Of a DNA stretch of 64,000 bases, positions 38,466 to 48,340 are shown one piece after another. The DNA is from Methylobacterium sp. J-077 (lineage in GTDB: Bacteria; Pseudomonadota; Alphaproteobacteria; Rhizobiales; Beijerinckiaceae): NCBI RefSeq assembly GCF_022829365.1, contig NZ_JAKSYJ010000225.1:47431-111430 (forward strand). The letters run 5' to 3'. The number at the start of each line of letters is the position of its first letter. The stretch's first letter is position 1. A model generated the notes under the pieces. It made no database searches and was not told the origin of the DNA. It was given only the letters and a program-made list of their open reading frames with translations. A program made the position numbers and the translations under genes.

Positions 38466-40304
38466 ATGTGCGGCATCGCAGGCATCTTCGGTCAGAGCAA
38501 TTTCGAGGCCGTGCAGGCCATGCTGCGGGCAACGGAGCACCGTGGCCCCGATGACCAGGGCATCTACGTCGATGAGGCCGTGACGCTCGGCCACCGGCGG
38601 CTCTCGATCATCGATACATCGGCGACCGGACACCAGCCGATGGGCGCGTCTGAGGGCCGGATCCAGATCGTCTACAACGGCGAACTCTATAACACCGAAG
38701 AGCGGCGCCAAGCACTCCGCGGCTTGGGCCGCGAGTTCAAGGGCTCGTCCGACACGGAGGTGATCCTCGCGCTCTACGAGCGGTACGGCGTCGGATGCCT
38801 CAAATTGCTCCGTGGGATCTTCTCCTTCGCGATCTACGATCGCCGGCAGGGACCGGGGCGCGAGACAATGCTCCTGGCGCGGGATCCCTTCGGCATCAAG
38901 CCGCTGCTCTATCACAAAACCCACAAGGCGATCGTCTTCGCCTCGGAACTCAAAGGACTTCTGGCAAGCGGCCTGATCCCGCGCGAAGTCGATCCGGTCT
39001 CGGTCCGCCAGCTTCTGTCCCTCGGCTCTGTCTACCAGAGCCGGACGATGGTCAAAGACGTCGAGTCCCTGCCGTCAGGCCACTACATGGTCGTCGATAG
39101 GGCCGGTATTCACATCGAACGATACTGGACCTTCGCGCATGACCGGGTCCCGAATCTCCGCCGGCAGCCATATCCGATGCAGGTCGAAGCCCTGAAATGG
39201 GCACTTTCCGATTCGGTGAAGCGGCAGATGGTGGCCGATGTCCCGGTCGGTGCGTTTCTGTCCGGGGGGGTCGACTCATCGTTGATCGTTGCGCTCATGT
39301 CGGCGGCGACCAATCGGCAAATCAAGACGTTTTCGGTCGGGTTCGAAAGCGACGCGCAAGTCGTCGACGAGAGTCACGAGGCGGCCGAAACCGCAGCGTT
39401 CCTCGGAACCGACCATACCCGCGTCATGGTCGGCACCAACGAGATCGTCGACCATTTGATGCGGTTCATTCGGGGGATCGATCAGCCGTCCGTCGATGGA
39501 CTCAACAGCTACTTCGTATCCCACGCCACGGCGCAGCACGTCACCGTCGCGCTGTCGGGAACGGGGAGCGACGAGGTCTTCCTCGGCTATCCCTGGTTCG
39601 CCAGAATGGCACATCGGTTCGGCTCAGCGCCACTGCCTCCCGAGCAGACTCCTGAATATCTTCAGGCGTTCGGTGGACAATACCACTTGCTTGGACCAGA
39701 GGCGGCGACACGCTACCTCTCTGAAGACTTTCGAAATCAGTCGGTAGAGCAAAGTTTTTCTGCGGATCTGGCCCTAAACGACGACTTATCCGGCGGCGGA
39801 ACACTCGATCGGGCCGGTGTGCTCTGCCTGAACGGATACACGCGCAATCAGTTGCTGCGCGACATCGATGCCTGCTCCATGGCCCACTCGCTCGAAGTGC
39901 GAGTCCCGTTCCTCGATCCGGTGGTTGTCGACATCGCACTGTCGCTGCCGCAGGAGTCCAAGATCGCGATGACGGAGCGGACGCTCGACGTCGATGCCAG
40001 CTACGACGAAAGTGGTGTGAAGCGAATCGTTTGTGACGTCGCGCGAGATTATCTGCCGCCTTCCTTTTTCAACAAGCGGGCCAAGAAGGGGTTTGCCCTT
40101 CCCTTCGCGGACTGGCTCAAGGGTCCGCTCGCGGAGGTGGTGCAGGACACCCTGTCGGCGCAGACCGTCCGGTCCTCGGGGATGTTCGACCCGACGGGGG
40201 CCAGCGAAATCTACAACGATTTTCAGCACGGCTTGCGACCCTGGTCGCATCCCTGGACGCTCATGATCTCCGAGTTGTGGAGTCGCGAGGTTCTCAACGC
40301 CTGA
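38466..40304 (+). CDS. asnB: Asparagine synthase-type glutamine amidotransferase
   Basis: The 612 residues start MCGIAGIFG, so Cys2 is the class II glutaminase nucleophile once Met is removed. RGPDDQG, YNGELYN and the PPi-loop LSGGVDSSLIVALMS follow, with a full synthetase domain. Length is normal for AsnB. In polysaccharide loci such proteins often amidate the carboxyl of a hexuronic acid (as proposed for WbpS) instead of making asparagine. The nearby 6-dehydrogenase at 40901 would supply a uronate, supporting that reading, but free asparagine synthesis cannot be excluded from sequence. Confidence 0.9.
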   Translation: MCGIAGIFGQSNFEAVQAMLRATEHRGPDDQGIYVDEAVTLGHRRLSIIDTSATGHQPMGASEGRIQIVYNGELYNTEERRQALRGLGREFKGSSDTEVILALYERYGVGCLKLLRGIFSFAIYDRRQGPGRETMLLARDPFGIKPLLYHKTHKAIVFASELKGLLASGLIPREVDPVSVRQLLSLGSVYQSRTMVKDVESLPSGHYMVVDRAGIHIERYWTFAHDRVPNLRRQPYPMQVEALKWALSDSVKRQMVADVPVGAFLSGGVDSSLIVALMSAATNRQIKTFSVGFESDAQVVDESHEAAETAAFLGTDHTRVMVGTNEIVDHLMRFIRGIDQPSVDGLNSYFVSHATAQHVTVALSGTGSDEVFLGYPWFARMAHRFGSAPLPPEQTPEYLQAFGGQYHLLGPEAATRYLSEDFRNQSVEQSFSADLALNDDLSGGGTLDRAGVLCLNGYTRNQLLRDIDACSMAHSLEVRVPFLDPVVVDIALSLPQESKIAMTERTLDVDASYDESGVKRIVCDVARDYLPPSFFNKRAKKGFALPFADWLKGPLAEVVQDTLSAQTVRSSGMFDPTGASEIYNDFQHGLRPWSHPWTLMISELWSREVLNA

Positions 40305-40900
40305 CGGCGCGAACGATTGTCTCAACGCCGGTCGAGGCGGAGCCATTCGACGGGCGGCACCGACCGAGGCCGGCACTGCGAGGATCGCGCCGGTGCTGAT
40401 ACGACCCACCACGCTCGAGACTGATGATCCCCACCGTCAGAACCGTCCTTGCATCTTCTTCGGGCGGCGGCGCGCCCATCACCGGATCAGCATCACGACG
40501 CTCCGGGCGGCGACGCGGGGCCGGCGGATCAAGGGGCGGTTGCTCACGAAGACCCGTCGCACGGCTCGACGCGAACTCTGCTCCTGCCCGGTTCGGGTTC
40601 TGGACTATCGTACGCTGAGGCTCTAGGGGATCAGCGTGACGTCGGCCGACGCCTTGCGACACGTGCGCAACCGAGCCCGTTCGTAGCGTCAGCGCTCAGG
40701 CGCAGGACGGTTGCCCCGCTACCAAGCCGAGGTCGGTCAAGGGATGCGTTTCGGATTTGGCGGCGCATCATTGATCGGGACGGCTCGCCAGGTCGTGCGA
40801 CGTGTCTAGCTCGGTGGCGCTTCCCGGAAATCGTGGCCCGATGCGTATCGCACCGCCACTGAGCATTATCATCTAATTGAGCCGATCAGCGGAGAAGAAG
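40305..40900. other. Intergenic region without a supported gene
   Basis: About 600 bases with only short frames lacking family resemblance. It probably carries the promoter for the dehydrogenase gene. No hairpin followed by T residues is evident. Confidence 0.45.
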
Positions 40901-42247
40901 ATGGCCGAGCAGACGGATCGATTGGTGAATGAAATCGTCGAGCGTTTTGCCAAACGGAAAGCCGTGATCGGGATCATAGGTCTTGGCTATGTTGGACTTC
41001 CGTTGGCCTTGACTGCCGCCGATCGCGACTTCTCTGTTCTGGGCTTCGATGTCGATTCAGAGAAAATCGATCAGCTGGAAAATGGCCGGTCGTACATCAA
41101 ACACATCGAGGCGGAGACCGTATCCAGATTCGTCAAATCCGGCCGGTTCCGCGTGACGTCCGACTTCTCGCGCCTCAGTGAGGTCGACGCGATCATCCTC
41201 TGCGTACCCACACCGTTGACGAAGCAGCGGGAACCCGATCTGTCGTTCGTGGAGATGACGACGCGATCAGTGCTTCCGCATCTTCACAAGGGGCAGATCG
41301 TCATATTGGAGTCGACCACCTACCCGGGCACGACCCGCGACGTCATGCAACCGATTTTGGAAAGCGGCGGCCTCAAGAGTGGGACCGATTTCTTTCTAGC
41401 CTACTCCCCCGAGCGTGAGGATCCAGGCAATCCGAACTTCGCGACGCGCGACATCCCGAAGGTCGTGGGCGGACATGGCACGCATGCTCAGCGGATCGCC
41501 GCGACGTTCTACGACGCCATCGTGACGCGAACAGTGGCTGTTTCGAGCCTCGAAACGGCAGAGGCTGTCAAGCTGACGGAGAACATCTTTCGCTCGGTGA
41601 ACATCGCCCTCGTGAACGAATTGAAGGTCGTGTTCGAGGCGATGGGCATCGACGTGTGGGAGGTCATCGAAGCCGCGAAGACTAAGCCTTTCGGATTCAT
41701 GCCTTTTTATCCTGGACCCGGCCTCGGTGGACACTGCATCCCGATCGATCCATTCTACTTGACCTGGAAGGCCCGCGAGCACGGGGTCGTGACACGGTTC
41801 ATTGAGCTTGCAGGCGAAGTGAATACCGCGATGCCACTCCGGGTGGTCGATCGCGTCGTCGAGGGCTTGAGCGATCGGCTTAATTTGGCAGTCAAGGGCG
41901 CCAAAGTGCTCATCGTGGGCTTGGCTTACAAAAAGAACGTCGATGACGTCCGAGAAAGCCCGGCTTTCAAAATCATTGAACTATTAGCGAAACGCGGGGC
42001 GAAAGTCACGTTCTACGATCCCTATCTTGATACTGTTCCATCGACGCGAGACCACCCGGCGCCTGAGGCGGACATCCTCCTCTCATGGGATGAAGTATCC
42101 TTGGCCGGGTTCGACGTCGCCGTCATCTGCACGGATCATGATGACGTCGATTACGCCCTGCTTGCCAAATCGATGCGCCTCATTATCGATACGCGGAACG
42201 TCTGCGCACGGCAGGGCCTGAGCGGGCCGAACATCCTGAAAGCCTAG
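40901..42247 (+). CDS. UDP-N-acetylglucosamine 6-dehydrogenase-like nucleotide-sugar dehydrogenase
   Basis: The ATG at 40901 is preceded by GGAGAAG with good spacing, better than a TTG at 40877. The 448 residues begin with a Rossmann segment GIIGLGYVGLPLAL (24-37) and carry VPTPL, ESTTYPGTT, YSPEREDPGN and GGHCIPIDPFYLTW with the catalytic Cys279, then a KKNVDDVRESP C-terminal NAD/UDP-binding region. This form is closest to WbpA-type enzymes that oxidise UDP-GlcNAc to UDP-GlcNAcA; UDP-glucose is an alternative. Product acids could be epimerised by the CapI-like enzyme and amidated by the AsnB-like enzyme. Confidence 0.92.
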   Translation: MAEQTDRLVNEIVERFAKRKAVIGIIGLGYVGLPLALTAADRDFSVLGFDVDSEKIDQLENGRSYIKHIEAETVSRFVKSGRFRVTSDFSRLSEVDAIILCVPTPLTKQREPDLSFVEMTTRSVLPHLHKGQIVILESTTYPGTTRDVMQPILESGGLKSGTDFFLAYSPEREDPGNPNFATRDIPKVVGGHGTHAQRIAATFYDAIVTRTVAVSSLETAEAVKLTENIFRSVNIALVNELKVVFEAMGIDVWEVIEAAKTKPFGFMPFYPGPGLGGHCIPIDPFYLTWKAREHGVVTRFIELAGEVNTAMPLRVVDRVVEGLSDRLNLAVKGAKVLIVGLAYKKNVDDVRESPAFKIIELLAKRGAKVTFYDPYLDTVPSTRDHPAPEADILLSWDEVSLAGFDVAVICTDHDDVDYALLAKSMRLIIDTRNVCARQGLSGPNILKA

Positions 42248-42497
42248 GCCTTCCCGCGTCGGCGACACCCGGCGCCGCCACGGAGGTCTTCGCGGTGTAT
42301 CGGACTGTGCCGAACTTGTGGTGCGCGCTTGCTCCTCGTCGTGGGCGCTGGTCCGTGGCCGCAGCTGTGGGACGGCAGCCAAGCGACCGCGGAGATCACC
42401 GCTGTCGCGGCCTTCACCGGCGGCGCGGCCGTGTTCCTTTGCCCCTGAGAATGAGCTAAGGCGTCGCAACTCTTCCGAATGGCATCGCGGGGCGTCG

Positions 42498-43052
42498 ATG
42501 AAACACGCATGGCTGACCCCATGGCGGGCGAGGCGGATGATCAATCAGCTCCTGCGGAACGAGCGTGTTGCAGCCGAGCTTCACGCCGAGGCGTTGCGGA
42601 CCGCCGCTGCGCATGCGCAGGCCCTCAAGGCAGAGGCGGCCGCTTTGAGCGACCTCAACGCTTGCCTGCGGGACGAGAACAAGCTGCTCGGTGACCAAGC
42701 AGGCATCTCCGCCATGCTTGACGGGTCGTCGATCGCCAGCGCGTGGGACGAGGTCATACAAAGTCGCGACCGTTTGGCCGCCGAGAACGCGACGCTGCTG
42801 GCAGCCATGGAAGCGATCGAGACCGATCGAACGGCCCTCGCGCTAATCAATCGCCGGTTGCAGGATGATACCGTGGTCCTGCAGGCCGAGCGAAAGCGCG
42901 CCATGGCGGATCAGTGGCTGCTCAAGCAGTTGAACGCGGATCTGCAGTCTAAGCTGGAACACGGCGAGCCGCTCGCTCCCGCGATCCCCTCTGCCGTCGA
43001 CCACGGTGCAGGCCGCGTTCGTAGCCAAGCCCAGAACGGTGCGAGCCTCTAG
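42498..43052 (+). CDS. Coiled-coil hypothetical protein
   Basis: Starting at 42498 (MKHAWLTPWRARRMINQLL), 184 residues form almost uninterrupted heptad helices (about 15-155), with HAEALRTAAAHAQALKAEAA typical of a coiled coil. It has the same organisation as the 35977 product: a short basic N terminus with a Trp-Arg motif, then a long coil. No enzymatic motif is seen. It precedes the GT2-GT4 gene by about 185 bases, just as the 35977 product is paired with a GT4. A frame extending upstream to 42318 looks non-coding. Confidence 0.58.
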   Translation: MKHAWLTPWRARRMINQLLRNERVAAELHAEALRTAAAHAQALKAEAAALSDLNACLRDENKLLGDQAGISAMLDGSSIASAWDEVIQSRDRLAAENATLLAAMEAIETDRTALALINRRLQDDTVVLQAERKRAMADQWLLKQLNADLQSKLEHGEPLAPAIPSAVDHGAGRVRSQAQNGASL

Positions 43053-43236
43053 GCCCCGAGACGGCCATCCGTGTCATCGTGCGAGACACCTGCAGCGACG
43101 TTATCCGATTGCGCGTCCGTCGACCCGATACGCATGGGCGACATGTCTCGCTTGATGCAGCCGTGGTGGGTAGCTTTCCGCCCGTCGTTGCGTATCGCCG
43201 GGAAACTATCACCCTAATATCTCGGACAGATATGTA

Positions 43237-46026
43237 ATGAGCGCGCCACGCCACACAATCATCGTGCCGACATACAATCAAGCGCAGTATCTCGGAGCCG
43301 CGCTTGACAGTATTTTGGTGCAGACCGATCCGTCCTGGGAGGCGATCGTCGTCAATGACGGTTCGACGGACGGAACGGCCGCGATCATCGATGCCTATGC
43401 CGCTAAGGACAGCCGATTCATCGCCGTACACAAGCCCAATGGCGGCGTTGGCTCGGCGCTGAACGCCGGCCTTGGGCGCGCGACCGGTTCTTGGATCCAC
43501 TGGCTGAGTTCGGACGACATGTTCGAGCCTGACAAGCTGGCGATAAACAACCGCTGGATCGAAACGCATCCCGATTGCCGCTTCTTCTTCTCGTATTTCA
43601 CCCTTCTGCGGGACGCGACGGGGGAATTGGAGCGCCGTGAATTGTGGGGACCTGTGCCGGAGCCTGAACTTCAGGTCCTAGCCATGTTCTATCGGAACTG
43701 CATCAGCGGCATCTCGATCTGCGTCTCCCGCGAAGCCTGGCGGGCAGCTGGCCACTTCGACGAGACGCTGCGCTATGCTCAAGATTTCGATCAGTGGTTG
43801 CGGCTTTTAAGGAACAACAAGGCTGTTTTCATTCCCGAATGGACGGTCATCAATCGCAATCATGCCCTACAGGGTTCAGAAGTTTTTCCCGACGCCTGCT
43901 ACTTCGAGACCGCGCTCGCGAGCATTCGGTTCATCAATCAGCATCGTCTCCAGCAGCTCGCACCCTGGGCCGATCTCTCCGATGTCGGGATGGCTCGTGC
44001 CGTGGTCACGAGCGCGCTGAACACTGCCTTCGAGCGCTCCTCCTATCTCTATTGCCTCGGCCCCCACCCCGCTCTGGTGCTGCGGGTTCTGGAGTGGATC
44101 GACTCCGCGGGCACGCCATCTGCTGCGGCGCTCCGACTGGAGGTCATCGCCCGCATTCGGGAGCAGGCGCTCCAACCGGTGCAGGATGCTTGGCAGGGCA
44201 TGTGGGAGAGGTTGGCGGCGGCGCTGGCGGATCCGCACAGCCGTATCGCCTATAGCCCGGTCGATGAAATTGCCCTCATCGGACGCCTCTATTCGCTCCG
44301 GGACTTCGTATCGGGTGCGATCGCGGCGCAGGCGCCGTCGCCGCCCGCCACGGATGCGGAGCGGATGCGGCAGCTCGGGGTCGTGCTCCTGGCTCCCGTG
44401 CACGCCGATCCCAGCTTGCGTCAGTCAATCAACGCCGCGGTTTACGATCTCGCCGGCGCGGGACTGCGCGTCACCGTGTTGGACGATGCCTGCGAGGGAT
44501 ACCACTGGAGCGGGCTCGCCACGTGGATCCGCCGAGGCGCGAACCTGCCCGACCAGCTCGCCTGGATCGGCCGGACGGACGTACTCTGCGTGTTCGACGA
44601 ACGCGCTCCCGTCTGGATCCGCGCCAAGACTATCCTGACCTTCGATGGCGGCGACCCCGACTGGCCGCGTGAGCTCACAACTCGGCTCACGGTATTGTCG
44701 GATCCCACCGGAAGCGGATCGGCACCTGCGCGACCGGTCGCGCTCTTGCACCACGCCATCGACGGCGATGCGACCAGCCGCATCGTCGTCGACTTGGCCT
44801 CGCAGCTCGATCGGCGACGCTACATTCCCTACGTCCTGACGCTGACCGAGGATATGCAGCCCACCGCGCATCCGGAAGGCGTCGCCGTGTTGTGCGTACG
44901 CGACTTCATCCCGGCGTCCGCTCACAGCGCCCGGATGTCGTCTCCCACAGCCGCGTCCACGACGGTTTCGGCAACGCAACCCAACCGCCCGCAATATCCG
45001 GACCTCATGGCGGCCTTCGATGCGTGCCTGCCCGCAGTCGAAGGTCTGCAGGCCGTTCTCTCGCAGCTCGGGCCCGAGACGGCGTTGATCGCGTTCAGGG
45101 AAGAGGCGACAGTGGCGGCATGGCTTGCTCAGACCGGCCGGTCGCTCAAGTTCATCGCATCCGTTGACGGCGGCTCGACCCAGGGGCCGACGTGCCAAGG
45201 GTCTCCGCACCCTTGGATCTTATCAAACGCCTGCAGAGCCTCTGAACGCCTCTCCACTCCCAGTGCCAGCGGCAAGCAAGATTTGGTGTCCAAGTTCGGT
45301 ATTCCCGCCGCACATATCGATCTCCGGGACGATCCGATTGATTGCGCGCGAATCCGCAGACTGTCCCTCGCACCCTGCTCCGATCCAAACCTGTTTTCCG
45401 AGGACCGGTTCACGTTCGTGAGTATTGGCCGAGCGCTCTCCGAGAACGATCTAGAATTATTGATGAGAGCTTGCTCAGTCCTCGCGGAATTGCGGAGGGA
45501 CTTCAAATTACTCATCGTCGGAACCGAGTTGGATGACGCGGATCTATCGGCCCGGATCGCGGCACGAGGGCTGCGGGACATCGTTCGGCTGATCGAACGA
45601 CCGGAAAACCCGTTCCCGCTTCTGCGCCGCGCGGGCACTCTCGTCCTGATCTCACCGCGACAGGCCGATGCGTACGATCTACGCGAAGCGCTGGCCTGCG
45701 GCGTGCCGGTTCTCGCCGTGGATTGGTCCCAAGGGCTGCGCGAGATCATGGCGAACGGTGAGGCAGGCCTTCTGACCGCGGCCGACGATGCCAATGCGTT
45801 GGCCGACGGCATGCTGCGCCTCATGACCACCCCTCGTCTGGCCGAGAAGCTGGTGGCGGCGGCCTATGAATGCGCGATCAACATCGATGTCAGACGCATT
45901 GCCAGAGAATGGGAAGCCGCCATCGCGCTGCACCTGCCGCCCGGTCACGATTCGCCGACGGAGAGCACAGCGCTCGCCCGGCCGGTAGCGCGCGGCGACG
46001 ACGTCACGCGTGTGGCGTCCCATTGA
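43237..46026 (+). CDS. GT2-GT4 fusion glycosyltransferase with degenerate GT4 half
   Basis: The 929 residues start with a complete GT2 domain (1-230: TIIVPTYNQAQYLGAAL, NDGSTDGTAA, WLSSDDMF). A helical segment (about 280-330, LRVLEWIDSAG) and an acceptor GT-B half follow, both shared with the 33857 protein. The C-terminal GT4-like half (about 725-905) aligns with that protein but reads GRALSEND where the paralogue has GRLSPEKN, and Q-x7-E instead of EX7E (RQADAYDLREALACGVP). The catalytic Glu and the phosphate-binding Lys are therefore replaced, so this half may be inactive or structural. A single active GT2 domain with a regulatory C terminus is a fair reading. Confidence 0.85.
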   Translation: MSAPRHTIIVPTYNQAQYLGAALDSILVQTDPSWEAIVVNDGSTDGTAAIIDAYAAKDSRFIAVHKPNGGVGSALNAGLGRATGSWIHWLSSDDMFEPDKLAINNRWIETHPDCRFFFSYFTLLRDATGELERRELWGPVPEPELQVLAMFYRNCISGISICVSREAWRAAGHFDETLRYAQDFDQWLRLLRNNKAVFIPEWTVINRNHALQGSEVFPDACYFETALASIRFINQHRLQQLAPWADLSDVGMARAVVTSALNTAFERSSYLYCLGPHPALVLRVLEWIDSAGTPSAAALRLEVIARIREQALQPVQDAWQGMWERLAAALADPHSRIAYSPVDEIALIGRLYSLRDFVSGAIAAQAPSPPATDAERMRQLGVVLLAPVHADPSLRQSINAAVYDLAGAGLRVTVLDDACEGYHWSGLATWIRRGANLPDQLAWIGRTDVLCVFDERAPVWIRAKTILTFDGGDPDWPRELTTRLTVLSDPTGSGSAPARPVALLHHAIDGDATSRIVVDLASQLDRRRYIPYVLTLTEDMQPTAHPEGVAVLCVRDFIPASAHSARMSSPTAASTTVSATQPNRPQYPDLMAAFDACLPAVEGLQAVLSQLGPETALIAFREEATVAAWLAQTGRSLKFIASVDGGSTQGPTCQGSPHPWILSNACRASERLSTPSASGKQDLVSKFGIPAAHIDLRDDPIDCARIRRLSLAPCSDPNLFSEDRFTFVSIGRALSENDLELLMRACSVLAELRRDFKLLIVGTELDDADLSARIAARGLRDIVRLIERPENPFPLLRRAGTLVLISPRQADAYDLREALACGVPVLAVDWSQGLREIMANGEAGLLTAADDANALADGMLRLMTTPRLAEKLVAAAYECAINIDVRRIAREWEAAIALHLPPGHDSPTESTALARPVARGDDVTRVASH

Positions 46027-46177
46027 CGACGACGGCTTGCCCCAGCGCCCGTGCCCCGCGTGCACCCGGATAATCGCTGCGCGTCGTCCAAAATCGGTCG
46101 ATGCGATATGAAGCCTACATCCAACGACCAGCCGGAAAACTCTCGCGGGCTGACGGCCTGATTTCCTGGAGATACTG

Positions 46178-47932
46178 ATGTCCCAATTTGATGACGATCC
46201 GTTTCCTGGCAGGCCCAAAATCCTGTTTGTCGGGTGGCCGAACAGTCCCCACACGCACTCGTGGATCAACCTGCTTCAGCGCGCGAACTTCAACACGCGT
46301 ATCTTTTGCCTGAACTCGACCGAGCCTCCGGAAGAATGGTGGGTCAAGTGCTATCAGACTGTCTCTGGGGCGCCCCTTCGAAACGATGATAAACGTAGGA
46401 CGGCGTTTCCCGCGGCCGGGATAGCCGACCTTGAGGAGGCGTTGGCGAACGTCATTCGTGCCTGGGAACCAGATATCATTCATACCCTAGGCTTCGATCC
46501 GTCCTCGTTCCTCTATCTCGAAGTGCTGCGTCGCTTTCCGGATGCAAAGGTCGGAGCCTGGGTCGCGCAAGCCCGCGGAGGATCAGACACCGCACTGCCA
46601 CGATACTCGCCGTCTATTCGTCCAGTCATTGAAGAAATTTTCCAAAAATGCGATCATTTCATTGCTGATAACGCAGAGAACTATCAATTCGCTCAGACCG
46701 CAGGCCTCGCGAAGTCCAAAATCGAACAGCCTGGAATGGGTGTCGTCCCGGGGCCAGGGGGGCTCGATCTCGATACCATGCGGTCCCAGTGGACCGATCT
46801 GCCGTCCAAACGAGAAAGGCTGATCGTTTGGCCGAAGGCTTACGAGACACCCTGGGCAAAAGCTAATCCCGTATTCGAGGGGATTATCCAGGCGTGGGAC
46901 AGGATTAAACCCTGTCGCATCGAGATGCTGTGGATGGACAATCCATACATTCAGATGTGGTACCAGAAGCTTTTTTCCGAGGAGATGCGTGCAAGCTGCG
47001 TGGCGCGGGAGCGGGTCTCGCACGACGTCGCCCTCGACCTATTCGCGCAGGCTAGGGTGATGCTGGCTCCGTCGCTCGTTGATGGCATCCCGAATTCCAT
47101 GATGGAGGCGATGGCCCTCGGCGCGGTCCCTATCGTGTCGCCCATTGAAACGATCGTGCCTGTCGTGGAAGACGGGCGGAACGTGATCTTTGCGCGGAAT
47201 CTCTATCCGGACGAGATCGCTGAGGCGCTCGTACGCACGATGTCGGACGATGCTCTCGTGGATCGTATCGCGACCGCGAATATCGAGCATGTGAAAGGCC
47301 TCGCTGACCGCAAAGCCATTCGGCAGCGCGCGATCACCTTCTACGACGAGGTCGCCCAAGCCGCGCAACAGCGCACACCGATACCCTTCAGCCCCAATCG
47401 TGTCGAGGGGCAGCACAGGGCAATGGACGTCTTGGATCGATTGCTTGAGAAGCGACACATTTCAGAGGCCGAACTTGCAAAGGCCGCTGCCGAGCGTGAG
47501 GAACACGAGCGCGCGTTCGGCGGCTGGTTGAGGAAAGCGTGGTACGATCAGATCATGAAGGCAGCGACGCAACACACCCTTCCAGGCGGCGCTGAAATAT
47601 CCGAGTCGAGCATCAAGCTTCCCGACGGAAGATTCATTGACGCTAAATCTCTGATCTTCATCTCGGGATTGTTCGACAAGAAATACTATTTAAATGTCAA
47701 CAACGATGTCGCAGATGCTGGACATGACCCGGTCGAACATTTCTATTTGCATGGTGGCAGTGAGGGCCGCAGAGCAGGCCCAAATTTCGACACGGCCCTT
47801 TATATCGAACAAAATCCAGATGTGGCCGAAGCAAGTATAAATCCCCTGATCCATTTTATTCTGTATGGAGCACTGGAAGGTCGGGGCTATGGCAGTGTAA
47901 ATTCTTCTCTACTGCTTTTGAACGTTAAATAG
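46178..47932 (+). CDS. Family 4 glycosyltransferase with C-terminal repeats
   Basis: GGAG lies 7 bases before the ATG at 46178. The 584-residue protein is a GT-B enzyme in its first 400 residues: ILFVGWPNSPHTHSWINLL at the N terminus, LIVWPKAYETPWAK, and SLVDGIPNSMMEAMALGAVP in the donor-binding half. About 500-580 holds two copies of the cluster repeat: ISGLFDKKYYLNVNNDVADA with HFYLHGGSEGR, then FDTALYIEQNPDVAEA with HFILYGALEGR. The repeat is thus C-terminal here but N-terminal in other proteins, showing it is a portable module. Its codon usage shows more AT than the first 19 kb. Confidence 0.87.
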   Translation: MSQFDDDPFPGRPKILFVGWPNSPHTHSWINLLQRANFNTRIFCLNSTEPPEEWWVKCYQTVSGAPLRNDDKRRTAFPAAGIADLEEALANVIRAWEPDIIHTLGFDPSSFLYLEVLRRFPDAKVGAWVAQARGGSDTALPRYSPSIRPVIEEIFQKCDHFIADNAENYQFAQTAGLAKSKIEQPGMGVVPGPGGLDLDTMRSQWTDLPSKRERLIVWPKAYETPWAKANPVFEGIIQAWDRIKPCRIEMLWMDNPYIQMWYQKLFSEEMRASCVARERVSHDVALDLFAQARVMLAPSLVDGIPNSMMEAMALGAVPIVSPIETIVPVVEDGRNVIFARNLYPDEIAEALVRTMSDDALVDRIATANIEHVKGLADRKAIRQRAITFYDEVAQAAQQRTPIPFSPNRVEGQHRAMDVLDRLLEKRHISEAELAKAAAEREEHERAFGGWLRKAWYDQIMKAATQHTLPGGAEISESSIKLPDGRFIDAKSLIFISGLFDKKYYLNVNNDVADAGHDPVEHFYLHGGSEGRRAGPNFDTALYIEQNPDVAEASINPLIHFILYGALEGRGYGSVNSSLLLLNVK

Positions 47933-48340
47933 ATACGCATGACCCGGCGAGGAAGGCAGCGACGGTTCGCCGGCCTATGTGATCACCCACGCCGTAGCGT
48001 GCCAAGCCAGCGACGAGCCTCCGAACCGATACGGTCTCGGCTCGGAGGAAGTAGGCCGGCCATGCTCAGCCCATAGCGCTGCGGCGGATCAGCTGCTTCG
48101 CCCGGCGATCCTCGACCGTCGCCGGTCAGGATCGGATCGTCGCGGCCGACACTGAGTGGACATGGTTCGGGCTGGGGGGGGTGGTCGCTGAGGAAATTCT
48201 GCCTGCCTGGACCGGGAAGGGTCGAGCACACCGCTCGAAGCACGTGCGGCCCGCCATCCTCGTCGGGGGCGGCGCCGCATGTTCGGTACCTGTTCGGCAC
48301 ATGCATAGTACACGGCAGGCACGGCACCGGCTGAAACACG
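47933..48340. other. Convergent intergenic region
   Basis: About 400 bases between a plus-strand GT4 gene and a minus-strand GT2 gene. Terminators would be expected, but no clear hairpin with a T-run was found. No gene is supported. Confidence 0.4.
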
